64,000 nucleotides of DNA, from positions 1,302,001 to 1,366,000 of the forward strand of contig JBKEEO010000001.1 of NCBI GenBank assembly GCA_047777415.1, written 5' to 3'. The DNA comes from Caproicibacter sp047777415. GTDB lineage: Bacteria; Bacillota; Clostridia; Oscillospirales; Acutalibacteraceae. Below are positions 24,843 to 33,754 of this stretch, in pieces. Numbering within the stretch: position 1 is the first letter of the stretch; every line of letters starts with the position of its first letter. The notes under the pieces were generated by a model. It made no database searches. It worked only from the letters and a program-made list of their open reading frames with translations, and was not told where the DNA came from. Made by a program: the position numbers and the translations under genes.

Positions 24843-26302
24843 GGGGGTGCGGACAAAAAGTTGGACTGAATACACACAGGAAGGAGATAGAGGATGTATT
24901 CAGAGGAACAATATCGCAAAGCCCTGGAGGTTTATGAAGAAACGAAATCGATAACAAAAACAATAACGATTTTGGGATATCCGGCACGCAGGCAAACGCT
25001 ATACAATTGGATCAATCGAAAACGAATGTTGCCGGAAGACCGATGCACCTTTTGTGGATATAATACACCGGAGCACCCTCGCCATCCACCTATAGAATTA
25101 AAGCTTGAGATTTTACACCGTTGCTTTGAGCTGGGAGAAGATGTACAATTAGTATCAAATGAAGTGGGATATAGCACAGCAAGTATATATAACTGGCGGC
25201 GCAAATATATCCAGAAAGGTGCTGCGGCATTAATGAATGCATCCAATGAGCGAGCCAGAGGGAAACTGACGGAAGGAAAAGCTGCATCTTCAGAGGAACT
25301 TGATGAACTGAAAGCAAAAATCCAAGATATGCAGTTAGAAATTGACATTCTGAAAAAAACAATTGATGTGCTAAAAAAAGACCCCGGCGTCAACAAGAGT
25401 CCCTTGAACAACAGGGAGAAGGCAGTAATTGTTGATGCCTTAAAAGAGAAGTATCCACTGCCTGTATTGATAAAAAAACTCAAACTGGCAAAGAGCAGCT
25501 ATTACTATCAAAAGAAACGTGTCAGTTTTGCAAAGAAGCATAAAGATGATTATCAAGCTGTTGCGACCATATTCCACAACAATAAGGAAAGATATGGATA
25601 TCGTAGAATTAAAATAGTATTGAACCGAGAGGGCTATACCCTATCCGAAAAGGTGATACGTCAAATTATGCGTGAAAATGGCTTGGTTGTGAAAGGCAGA
25701 AAAGAGAGGAAATACTGCTCTTACAAAGGAGAAATTAGCCCTGAAGTACCCAATGTGATTCGAAGAAATTTCAGAGCTGACAAGCCAAATCAGAAGTGGT
25801 TGACTGATGTGACGGAGTTCTCAATTCCAGCAGGAAAAGTATATTTGTCTCCTATTATTGACTGCTATGATGGTATGCCGGTAGCATGGAACATTAGCTG
25901 TAAACCAGACGCACAATTGGTAAACCGTATGCTGGATCGTGCAATTAGTGCACTTCCTCAAGATGCGCATCCGATTATTCATTCAGATCGAGGCTGTCAC
26001 TATCGATGGCCGGGCTGGATAGATCGAACCCGTAAGGCAGGATTGATCAGATCAATGTCTCAAAAAGGGTGTTCACCGGACAATTCAGCCTGTGAAGGCT
26101 TTTTCGGAAGAATGAAGAACGAGATGTTCTACGGCCGTTCTTGGCAAGGTATCACAGTAGAGGATTTTATGCAGCAGATTGAAGCTTACATGGTATGGTA
26201 TCGGGATATGAGAATCAAAATATCTCTTGGAGGATTGAGTCCAGCAGAATATAGAATCAAAATGGGATTAGCCATATAGTCCAATAAAATGTCCGCACCC
26301 CC
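24843..26302 (+). mobile_element. IS3-family element, complete, with 3-bp duplication
   Basis: 1460 bp. Ends are inverted repeats: GGGGGTGCGGACAAAAAGTTGG on the left is matched by GGGGGTGCGGACATTTTATTGG from the right (each given here by its first 17-20 bases in the features GGGGGTGCGGAC and TTGGACT). Flanked by TCG at 24840-24842 and 26303-26305. It has landed in the terminal repeat of the IS256 type B element. Confidence 0.88.
24894..26279 (+). CDS. IS3-family transposase, single-frame orfAB type
   Basis: 461 aa in one frame, without the programmed frameshift common in this family. The N-terminal third has two helix-turn-helix-like units (YPARRQTLYNWINRK; VGYSTASIYNWRRKY) and a leucine-zipper helix (MQLEIDILKKTIDVLKK). 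The rve core contains DVTEFSIPAGK, IHSDRGCHYRW and CEGFFGRMKNEMFYGR carrying the D-D-E triad. It is the only complete copy in the window; partial copies lie at 39905-41612 and 50808-56321. Confidence 0.95.
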   Translation: MYSEEQYRKALEVYEETKSITKTITILGYPARRQTLYNWINRKRMLPEDRCTFCGYNTPEHPRHPPIELKLEILHRCFELGEDVQLVSNEVGYSTASIYNWRRKYIQKGAAALMNASNERARGKLTEGKAASSEELDELKAKIQDMQLEIDILKKTIDVLKKDPGVNKSPLNNREKAVIVDALKEKYPLPVLIKKLKLAKSSYYYQKKRVSFAKKHKDDYQAVATIFHNNKERYGYRRIKIVLNREGYTLSEKVIRQIMRENGLVVKGRKERKYCSYKGEISPEVPNVIRRNFRADKPNQKWLTDVTEFSIPAGKVYLSPIIDCYDGMPVAWNISCKPDAQLVNRMLDRAISALPQDAHPIIHSDRGCHYRWPGWIDRTRKAGLIRSMSQKGCSPDNSACEGFFGRMKNEMFYGRSWQGITVEDFMQQIEAYMVWYRDMRIKISLGGLSPAEYRIKMGLAI

Positions 26303-26354
26303 TCGTGTCAAGAAAATTTCGCAAAGTCAATCTATGCCGTCAGTTTGCCAGTAG

Positions 26355-27545
26355 CTAGCTGGCAGAATGTTGTTGCATCAGTTCTATCTGGAATAGGTTT
26401 TCCGTGTTGAGATACCTCTTCGTTCCCCATGCAGAAGCTGCCACATAACGAAGTCGTGCACAGACCAGCATCAAAGCACTATTGCCATCCGGGAAAGCAC
26501 TAATTACTTTCGTTCGGCGTTTAATCTCTCGATTGATGCGTTCGGTTACATTATTCGTACGAATTCTGGTCCAGTGCTCTGTTGGAAAGTCCATGTAAGT
26601 TAGAGTTTCATCAACACTTTCTTCGACCTTTTTAGCTGCCGCAGACAATTTCATTTCACGAAGTTTAGCTGCAACTGAAGCAGCTTTTTCGCGGGCAGCT
26701 TCTTTACTTTCCTGGGCATGAATTGCTTTGAGCATTAACGTGACTGAGCGCATTTTGTTTTTCGGTGTAACACGAAAGATATTGCGATAAAAGTGAACGG
26801 TACAACGTTGATATTTGGCATCGGGGAAGACTTCTGGAATGGTTTCTAACATTCCAAGACACTTATCTCCAATAATAAGGCGAACGCCCTTTAATCCGCG
26901 TTCTTTTAGGCCGACAAAGAAGTTTTTCCAACTTTCTTTATCTTCCTTCATACCTTCCGCAGCGCCAATGATTTCTCGATACCCATGACGGTTTACGCCA
27001 ATGGCAACGAGTACAGACACATTCTGTATTTCGCCACCCCAACTGCGCTTGAGATAAATACCATCAACATAAACGTACGGATATTCATCTAAAAGAGGAC
27101 GTTGACGCCATTGTTCAATATGTCCATAGGCTTTTTTGTTAAGATTACTAATTGTTCCCGGAGACACCTTTGTACCCCAGAGAGCCTCAGTGATATCTTC
27201 CACACGGCGTACTGAAACACCTGCGAGATACATCTCAATCAGAGCTTCTTCTACAGAGCATTCCCGCCGTTTGTAACGTTCAATAATGGCTGTCTCAAAC
27301 TGGATACCCTTCAGCTTTGGAACCCTGAGTTTTACATTTCCGGATGTCGTAGAAAAGTTTCGCTCATAATGGCCGGAGCGATACCCCTTTCGGTCGCCAG
27401 AGCGTTCATATCGCTCGGCATTAACAAGCTCATCAGCTTCATGGTCGAGTAGTGCATTCAGTGTTTCTTCCACACTACTACGGACAAGATCTTTAAGATT
27501 ATTCTTTATCAGGTCTTCATTTAGTTGTATAATATTATCAGACAT
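26355..27545 (-). CDS. IS256-family transposase, type B
   Basis: 396 aa Mutator-type transposase, intact. Marks: ERSGDRKGYRSGHYERN, VDGIYLKRSWGG with the first Asp, RLIIGDKCLGMLETIP with the second, YQRCTVHFYRNIF, and NNVTERINREIKRRTKV with the Glu. A long charged helix (ESKEAAREKAASVAAKLREM) precedes the last motif. Upstream, GGAGGCAAT precedes the ATG. Confidence 0.95.
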   Translation of the reverse strand: MSDNIIQLNEDLIKNNLKDLVRSSVEETLNALLDHEADELVNAERYERSGDRKGYRSGHYERNFSTTSGNVKLRVPKLKGIQFETAIIERYKRRECSVEEALIEMYLAGVSVRRVEDITEALWGTKVSPGTISNLNKKAYGHIEQWRQRPLLDEYPYVYVDGIYLKRSWGGEIQNVSVLVAIGVNRHGYREIIGAAEGMKEDKESWKNFFVGLKERGLKGVRLIIGDKCLGMLETIPEVFPDAKYQRCTVHFYRNIFRVTPKNKMRSVTLMLKAIHAQESKEAAREKAASVAAKLREMKLSAAAKKVEESVDETLTYMDFPTEHWTRIRTNNVTERINREIKRRTKVISAFPDGNSALMLVCARLRYVAASAWGTKRYLNTENLFQIELMQQHSAS

Positions 27546-28320
27546 AGTTTATTGCCTCCTTGGTAGATTTTGTATGGTAACTTTATTTTACCGACGGCAA
27601 TAGACCATGTCTACTTTTTGTTTCAATTAATTTTGCGAAACTTATTATACGTTATCATTACCGTTGTCAAACCGTGAAAGACATTCCCGCTTTTGGCAAA
27701 CTTACCTCCCTGATTCTCCGAAAGCGCCGGTATCGCTGTCCTTTCTGCGGAAAGCGCTTCTTTGAAAATAATTTGTTCTTGCCTAAATATCACCACATGA
27801 CAAACCGTTTAGCCGCATATACCATTTCAAAGCTTTCAGACGTGCGTTCTTTTACCAATGTAGCACGTGAAGTAAATCGATCTGTTTCAACTATCCTCCG
27901 GATTTTCGATTGTATTAACTATGGAAAGCCGCAACAATTACCCGAAGTTGTATCAATTAATGAGTTTAACGGCAATACAAGTGGCGAGAAATATCAGTGC
28001 ATGCTGACCGAGCCGGTCGTCACCGAATCCTTGATATTCTTTCCGCTCGATACAGCCACAAGCTAGCAGAATATTTTAGCCAGATTGACCGTTCTCAAAC
28101 GAAGCATTTTGTCAGCGATATGTGGAGTACATACGTCGGTATTGCCAGACATATTTTAAAAATTCCATTAATGTCATTGACAGATATCATTACATTCGTC
28201 AAGTATTTTGGGCCTTTGAAGCCGTTCGCAAGGAAGAACAGAAAAAGTTCAGCGAAACCCGAAGAATTTATTTTAAACGCTCCCGAAATTTGCTAAACAA
28301 ACGATACCAATTTCTCACTC

Positions 28321-29652
28321 CCTAGTGTCAAGGGAAGTTCGCAATTTAGGGGCTCCGAAAAATGAATTAGGCTACGTTTAACAGTGAAAGAATGGTTTTT
28401 GGGTTTAAGTATGCTCTAGAAACAGACCAGTCTTCCGCATATTCCATGAGACATGTTGTTACCAACCGTAGGTAGGAATCCGGATTGGGAAATATTCCGA
28501 CTACGCTGGTTCTGCGGCGGATTTCCTTGTTTAGTCGTTCCAACATATTGGTCGAGGAAATTTTGCGAGCATCGAGTTCCGGAAAAGCATAGAAGGCTAG
28601 AGAATCTTCCAGTCCATCTTGCAGAAGCTCAATTGCTTTTGGAAAGCGTTTTCCATACTGTTCTGATATTTGCTCTGCGCGTTGTCTAGCTATTTCAGCG
28701 GAAGGTGCCAGCCAAATCTCTTTTAACTGAGCCGCAAAGGATTCTTTTTCCTTCTGGGGTACATGAGCCAAAATATTTCGCATAAAATGGACTTTGCACC
28801 GTTGCCAAGAGGCTCCCGGAAAACTCTCACGGATGGCTGCAATCAGCCCTTTATTTGCGTCTGAAATCACCAGGAGCGGTATTTTCAGACCACGATCGAG
28901 AAGACTTTGAAACAATTGAGAATAACTTTCTTTGGATTCATCGAGCATTGGCTCCACGGCGAGGATATCCCTATGCCCCTGTTCATTGACGCCGCAAACT
29001 ACCATCACAGCCATGCTGACGACCCGGCCATCCATACGAATTTTTTCATACAGTGCATCTGTCCAAATGACAGGATAGCGACCCGTCAGAGGCCGGCTGC
29101 GGAAGTACTGCACCTGCTCGTTAAGGCCTTTCGTCATTTCACTGACTTGACTGCGGGAAAGATTCTCAATTCCAAGACTGCGAGCTAGTTTCTCCATCTT
29201 TCGCGTAGATACACCCTGCACAAACGCTTCTTGAACCACTTGAATCAGCGCTGCTTCACTGCGCTTGCGTTCTGTTACGAAAAACGGGATATAGCCCTGA
29301 TTTCGGAGCTTCGGTACCATCAGATACATCGTCCCCATACGAGTATCCAGCCGACGCGGCCGATAGCCGCAGCGGTAATCACGACGGGACGGATTGTGTG
29401 CATTCTTTTCCGCGCCAATAATACCGGAGACCTCTGCTTCCATCAGACGGGTACACAGCCATTCCAATATCGACAGCATTGGATCCGGCTGTGCCATACA
29501 TTTTAGTAGCAATTCCGTCAAATCTGTGGTATTCCTTTTGTGAGTCATTGGGTATCTCTCCTTTTTTGAATGTCTTCTCGCCATTCATTTTATCGGAGTC
29601 CCAATGACTTTTCTATGCCTTTATGAAATTGCGAATTTTATTGTACTTTATC
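28321..29652 (-). mobile_element. IS256-family element, type A copy 2, without matching flanks
   Basis: 1332 bp, near identical to the copies at 2414 and 34943. Its left flank is the broken ISL3 (TCTCACTC), its right flank is a fragment of the type C IS256 (GACATGCA); the two 8-bp flanks do not match. The first base of the left end is C instead of G. This suggests recombination between two type A copies, or an adjacent deletion, after insertion. Confidence 0.88.
28367..29548 (-). CDS. IS256-family transposase, type A copy 2
   Basis: About 393 aa from ATG 29548 with AAGGAGAG upstream, all catalytic motifs present (WTDALYEKIR, VISDANKGL, STNMLERLNKEIRRRT). Differs from copy 1 at scattered positions (for example LQDGLEDS instead of LEDGLEDS) and matches copy 3 more closely. 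Confidence 0.94.
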   Translation of the reverse strand: MTHKRNTTDLTELLLKCMAQPDPMLSILEWLCTRLMEAEVSGIIGAEKNAHNPSRRDYRCGYRPRRLDTRMGTMYLMVPKLRNQGYIPFFVTERKRSEAALIQVVQEAFVQGVSTRKMEKLARSLGIENLSRSQVSEMTKGLNEQVQYFRSRPLTGRYPVIWTDALYEKIRMDGRVVSMAVMVVCGVNEQGHRDILAVEPMLDESKESYSQLFQSLLDRGLKIPLLVISDANKGLIAAIRESFPGASWQRCKVHFMRNILAHVPQKEKESFAAQLKEIWLAPSAEIARQRAEQISEQYGKRFPKAIELLQDGLEDSLAFYAFPELDARKISSTNMLERLNKEIRRRTSVVGIFPNPDSYLRLVTTCLMEYAEDWSVSRAYLNPKTILSLLNVA

Positions 29653-29919
29653 GACATGCAGGTGTCGAAATTGGGACAAGGTTCTAAACCAACTAAACAT
29701 CCTGTTTTCCGATCGATTGGTAGGCTGATTGTCTCTGCAAATTAGGATTTCCTCAAAGCTGTTTTGGCATGTGCACTTGGCACACATACCTCGGCAGCTT
29801 TGAGGAAAATAAGACAATTAGGAGCAAAGCTAACCTTTTGATTTACGTTGCAAATCAAAAAATTACCTGAGTTCTTATCTGAATGAAACCACAATTTACA
29901 CAAAATATTACGGAATGCT
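29653..29919 (+). mobile_element. Relic: 3' end of type C IS256 element
   Basis: From 29653 the sequence matches the 3' end of the complete type C element at about 55520-55785: the last transposase codons, the hairpin TTTCCTCAAAGCTG...CAGCTTTGAGGAAA, and the terminal TTTACACAAAATATTACGGA. It abuts IS256 type A copy 2 on one side and an IS30 end on the other. Confidence 0.82.
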
Positions 29920-29973
29920 TTTAAAATCCGTAGATAACTTTACCTAGGGAAAGTGTTCAATTTGTTATTGCAA
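29920..29973. mobile_element. Relic: IS30 terminal fragment
   Basis: About 54 bp ending in GTGTTCAATTTGTTATTGCAA match, in reverse complement, the left end of the IS30 element at 41613 (TTGCAATAACAAATTGAACAC), including CGTAGATAACTTTA further in. Only this end is present. The 30 bp from here to the next gene hold nothing recognisable. Confidence 0.72.
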
Positions 29974-30004
29974 TTTTAAATACGGATTCTTACATATAAC
30001 GCGT

Positions 30005-31798
30005 TTATTTTTTTAGCATACGCCATAAAGTTGTCCTTGAAATACCAAGTCGCGCTGCAGCCATAGTCTGATTGCCCCGACAATCCATTAATACAAGGTT
30101 AGCAATTTCGCGGTTAATATCTGAAAGCTTATTATTTAAATCAATAACATGCCCCTTATCAAGTCTGTTTGATAGCATATTAATTTTAAGATTTTCTTCT
30201 TTTAATACTTGAGATACAAGTGAGGTACTTACAAAACCGGAAGACGAGCGGGAATTAAGCTCATTTAAAACTCTTTCAATTTGGTGAAAATTACCGGGCC
30301 AATTAAACGCTTTGAGCAATTCCATTCCTTTGGGTTCAATAGCTACAAGTGAGTGTCCATTACGAGCATTAAAAAGACCGATTCCTATTTTTATTATGGT
30401 TTCTATTCTATCTGGTGAACTACGTATAGGAGGAATTGTAATTATTTTACAACCTATGTGGGTTAAATCATTAATGCGTTTTTTATAAATTTCATTTTGT
30501 ATCGATGTTGAATCTGTATTAAAATTAATAATTAAACGATTGCGTGAGCAAAATTTTGTGATTATGATGTAAGAAATTAACTTGGAAAACATCATATCGT
30601 TTAAATTTTCAACATTTTTTATGATTACGCTACATCCTGTGTCGGATAGTGGTGACTGTGAACTATTTAGAAGAAAATGAATGCTTTTTTCATTGAGCAA
30701 CTTACAGTCAATGATAATTAAAGGACTATTTGAAGATTTGCTTTCGAGGTATATCCAAGTTGATAGTTTTTCTTTACCAGTACTGCTCTCTCCCAAAATC
30801 AATAGGGGCGTGTCTTCAAAAGTATATTGTGAATATTTTGTCTTTAACTCAGCAGATGAATTAACTGCGGAAAAAAGACTATTATAAAATATTTTTTTTG
30901 CATCATCATTATTTTGTAAGGTTATTCCCCATTTTGTGTAAGAAAGGCTATGTTTGTAGGGACGGATATAAAATACAAAATATTCTTGCCCATATTCATG
31001 TAACGTATTAAAACGAATATTATACGTATTCCCATTCAAAGATTTAACAAAACGATGGTTTCTCCTTGCAGGGATATTTTCTAATTCTAACCGTAATGTA
31101 TTCCAAAAAGCCAGATTATCATGTTTCAGAGAGGAATAGTGAAGTGTACCATGTTTATCAAGTGCGATGATACTTTCCATAGAATTGTTTAAGAGATCTT
31201 TTAAAAATATATTTTCGCACTTCATTTTTTTTATGTTTGCTGTAACCATACGTGCGCGTTCAATGGCGGATGACAGGCTTTCTATACTACTAGTTAATAA
31301 TATGGAGTTTAGTCCATATTTCCATGCGATGTTATTTGAAATGGCATCACATAAGATAGCTTCATAACCCTTATCTGCAATTTCAGCTAGGACCTTTTTG
31401 GCATCCTCTGGATTTTCAACTACAAAATTGTCAATTCCCAACTCGAGTATAGAGCAAATTAATTTGCTGTTTTTGATAATATTATTATAGCCAACAACAG
31501 CGCATTTCTTTTTGCTTCCTATAAAAAGGGATAAGCATCTTAATATATCGTAAGCAGTTATTTCAATTTCTATCACCGGTACAGAAAGTTGAGATTTTAT
31601 AAGCGTAGCTGTGCCGCCACGGGCAATAATTGCGTCATAATCATTATAACAACATGATTTAACAATATTAACACCTTCATCTAAATTGCCCACATATACA
31701 CTCAAATGTACGTCATCAAAATGAGCAGCAGCTTTGTATAACATCTCTCGCATGCTTTCATATGGTGCGATTGCTAGCAAACGAATTTCATCTTTCAT
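30005..31798 (-). CDS. PrpR_N-type regulator with degenerate AAA+ domain and Fis-type HTH
   Basis: About 597 aa from ATG 31798 (GGAG 7 bp upstream; longer frames lack one). Residues 1-180 resemble the PrpR N-terminal sensor (AIIARGGTATLIKSQLSVPVIEIEITAYDIL is its hallmark region). A PAS-like stretch follows (NSMESIIALDKHGTLHYSS). The AAA+ part has a Walker A (LGESSTGKEKL), but Walker B is eroded (CSVIIKNVENL instead of a GTLFLDE type) and the GAFTGA loop needed to contact sigma-54 is not seen. The C terminus is a Fis-type helix-turn-helix (GNQTMAAARLGISRTTLWRML). Divergent from gntP; likely regulates it, possibly without sigma-54. Confidence 0.82.
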   Translation of the reverse strand: MKDEIRLLAIAPYESMREMLYKAAAHFDDVHLSVYVGNLDEGVNIVKSCCYNDYDAIIARGGTATLIKSQLSVPVIEIEITAYDILRCLSLFIGSKKKCAVVGYNNIIKNSKLICSILELGIDNFVVENPEDAKKVLAEIADKGYEAILCDAISNNIAWKYGLNSILLTSSIESLSSAIERARMVTANIKKMKCENIFLKDLLNNSMESIIALDKHGTLHYSSLKHDNLAFWNTLRLELENIPARRNHRFVKSLNGNTYNIRFNTLHEYGQEYFVFYIRPYKHSLSYTKWGITLQNNDDAKKIFYNSLFSAVNSSAELKTKYSQYTFEDTPLLILGESSTGKEKLSTWIYLESKSSNSPLIIIDCKLLNEKSIHFLLNSSQSPLSDTGCSVIIKNVENLNDMMFSKLISYIIITKFCSRNRLIINFNTDSTSIQNEIYKKRINDLTHIGCKIITIPPIRSSPDRIETIIKIGIGLFNARNGHSLVAIEPKGMELLKAFNWPGNFHQIERVLNELNSRSSSGFVSTSLVSQVLKEENLKINMLSNRLDKGHVIDLNNKLSDINREIANLVLMDCRGNQTMAAARLGISRTTLWRMLKK

Positions 31799-31959
31799 AA
31801 TATTCTCCATGTGTTTCAAATTGTTACTATCATAACATACTAGGCAATATAAAAGCAATGATAATTTAAAAATGTTCCACATTGAAACGTTTTTTTAGTA
31901 AAACATCGTTGAACCAATCTCCAAAAATTTATAATATATATACAAAGATATGACACAAA

Positions 31960-32223
31960 TCGATTTCCTTCGCAAAGAATAACGCTGTTTTTTAAAAATT
32001 CCAATTTTAAAAGTCTTTGACTGAGTTTCCTATTCTCCTGCATGAATTCGTACTCAGACTTTGCAGCATCATTTGTTTAGCATTCTTCACAGTAAGCTCT
32101 AACCTAGTTTGAAACGGTAGCGCGACAAATTCCATATTTGGCTGTAAGATTGGCAATCGTGTGACCATCCTGAATATGTAGCTTTACAAATTTTTTACTG
32201 GTTTTCTCTGTAATTGTTTGCAT
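31960..32223 (-). pseudogene. IS3-type orfA remnant
   Basis: ATG at 32223 preceded by AAAGGAGTACCC reads MQTITEKTSKKFVKLHIQDG, then TIANLTAKYGICRATVSN, followed by stop codons where a tryptophan is expected; the same frame continues with VRAYCEEC and then, after a further stop, KSEYEFMQENRKLSQRLLKLEFLKNS, a zipper helix typical of IS3 OrfA. No OrfB is nearby. It is unrelated to the other IS3 copies here. The rest of the 570-bp gap between the regulator and gntP is A+T-rich with no clear signal. Confidence 0.65.
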
Positions 32224-32370
32224 AGGGTACTCCTTTTCTAATACATATTGTAATCCATTAGGCAGGATTGTTACAAGTTCGATATACCATTACATCTATT
32301 AGATTCAATATTTTTAAGCCACTTTTTTGTCATGTTTTCATAGACCATTATAAAACGGGAGGAGATAGTT

Positions 32371-33696
32371 ATGTCAACAGCGTTAGTACTAATCGTGTTT
32401 ACAGTTTGCATCGTGCTTATGATTTTATTAATATCTAAGTTCAAGGTGCATCCTGCAATGAGTCTTCTTTTATCAGTATTTGTTTTAGCAATAGGAATTG
32501 GAACACCGTGGGCTGATATTTCTAAGACCATTCAAACAGGGTTTGGTAATACGGTAAAAAGTGTTGCAATTATTATTTTCCTAGGCTGTGTCTTGGGAAA
32601 GGTTCTAGAGGAATCAGGAGCCGCGGTGAAAATTACTGAATTTATCTTAAAAGTTGTCGGCAAGAAAAAAGTAATTTGGGCGATTATTTTCAGTTCAGCA
32701 ATTTTAGGCATACCAATTTTCCCGGAATCAGTTGTAATTATGCTAATCCCGATTGTTTCGACACTCGCAATTGAAACGGGCAGTTCAATGATGGCTTTCG
32801 GTGGGGCACTGTATTTAGGATGCTTGATTACTTCATCATTGGTACCACCAACTCCGGGACCAATTGCAGCAGCAGCGTTATTAAATGTCCCTCTTGGTCA
32901 AGCGATCCTTTGGGGAATTGTGGTTGCCATTCCCGGTGTTATTGGAGCAGGTTTTTATTGTAAGACTCTAAAAACCCCTGTATTACCTAAAGAAGAATAT
33001 CTAAATGCTGCCAAAGTAGCTAAAGAGAAAGATCTTCCATCTGTTATAAAATCATTTTTGCCAATTATTTTACCTTTAGTGTTGATTGTTGGTAATACAG
33101 TTATTGGGACCATGTTTCCTGAAACAATTGTTGCAAATGTTTTTAAATTCATTGGTGATCCGATAGCTGCCTTATTTGCAGGTGATTTGTTATCACTAAC
33201 CCTCATTCCGAAAAGATGGAAAACAAAAACAGTATTAAATGATTGGGTGGAAAATGCTCTGTGTTCAGCAGCAATGCCGATTATTGTTACCGGTTTAGGA
33301 GGTGCATTTGCATTATTTATAAAAAATGCAGGAATAGCAGAAAAAATAGCACAGGGTATTATAGATGTTCACATTCCGGGAATATTAGTGCCTATTATCA
33401 TTGCTGCGCTTATCCATGTGATTACAGGTTCTAATACCCTCGGTGTTATGACAGCTGCCGCGTTAGTTCAACCAATGTTAGGCATCCTTGGAATATCTCC
33501 GTTAGTTGCTTTCCTATGTTGTGCATCAGGAGCATTAATGTTTAAACAGGCAAACAGTAGTGGTTTCTGGGTAACAACTTCTATGTCCAATATGTCATTA
33601 CCACAAGGTTTGCGTTCTGTAAGCGGTGCTTCCACAATAGCGGGTATTTGTAGTTCGATGACCATAATTATTTTAAATGCGATAAATGTAATTTAA
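32371..33696 (+). CDS. GntP-family permease (gluconate/hydroxy acid:H+ symporter type)
   Basis: 441 aa integral membrane protein with 12 or more hydrophobic segments. LGIPIFPESVVIMLIPI and LVPPTPGPIAAA are GntP-family signatures, as are GLGGAFALFIKNAG and HVITGSNTLGVMTAAALVQPML. Members import gluconate, related sugar acids, glycerate or hydroxybutyrate; the substrate is not readable from sequence. GGGAGGAGATAGTT precedes the ATG. Transcribed away from the PrpR_N regulator and followed 59 bp later by a dehydrogenase, suggesting a small hydroxy-acid utilisation operon. Confidence 0.9.
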   Translation: MSTALVLIVFTVCIVLMILLISKFKVHPAMSLLLSVFVLAIGIGTPWADISKTIQTGFGNTVKSVAIIIFLGCVLGKVLEESGAAVKITEFILKVVGKKKVIWAIIFSSAILGIPIFPESVVIMLIPIVSTLAIETGSSMMAFGGALYLGCLITSSLVPPTPGPIAAAALLNVPLGQAILWGIVVAIPGVIGAGFYCKTLKTPVLPKEEYLNAAKVAKEKDLPSVIKSFLPIILPLVLIVGNTVIGTMFPETIVANVFKFIGDPIAALFAGDLLSLTLIPKRWKTKTVLNDWVENALCSAAMPIIVTGLGGAFALFIKNAGIAEKIAQGIIDVHIPGILVPIIIAALIHVITGSNTLGVMTAAALVQPMLGILGISPLVAFLCCASGALMFKQANSSGFWVTTSMSNMSLPQGLRSVSGASTIAGICSSMTIIILNAINVI

Positions 33697-33754
33697 CAAT
33701 CAAAACATACATAAAAAGTATTATATCCGTTGTCTGGTAGAGAGGAGAATAAAT

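Larger units (their letters stand above)
24838..27656 (-). mobile_element. IS256-family element, type B, carrying an IS3 insertion
   Basis: Right end read inward starts GATAACGTATAATAAGTTTC; left end starts GGTCGTGTCAAGAAAATTTC once the inner IS3 is removed; both run into CGCAAA. Flanking 8-bp direct repeat ATTACCGT at 24830-24837 and 27657-27664. The IS3 element sits 5 bp inside the left end. Distinct from types A and C in sequence. Confidence 0.88.
24547..28320 (+). mobile_element. ISL3-family element, interrupted by IS256 and IS3 and 3'-truncated
   Basis: Starts with the other ISL3 terminus, GGCTCTATAATAAATGTTGG, at 24547. The element is split at 24837/27657 by an IS256-type insertion with duplicated ATTACCGT, and is cut off at 28320 by another IS256 copy. 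The ISL3 sequence therefore runs 24547-24837 and 27657-28320. Together with the fragment at 24331 this shows ISL3 inserting into ISL3. Confidence 0.88.
24673..28320 (+). pseudogene. ISL3-family transposase, broken
   Basis: The N-terminal part reads MLYTHSIEKLLGLKG, then the zinc-finger-like CPCCGHQTSYVHDY, before the insertion. The frame resumes after 27665 with VKDIPAFGKLTSL and CPFCGKRF and continues to EKYQCMLTEPV, where a frameshift near 28018 moves the match (SRYSHKLAEYFSQIDRSQTKHFVSDMW) to another frame; a further shift follows and the last third is missing. Cannot make a functional product. Confidence 0.88.

Noticed and set aside
32224..32370. Sigma-54 promoter upstream of gntP
   Set aside because: The best match (AGGCAGGATTGTTAC) lacks the required GC ten bases after the GG.
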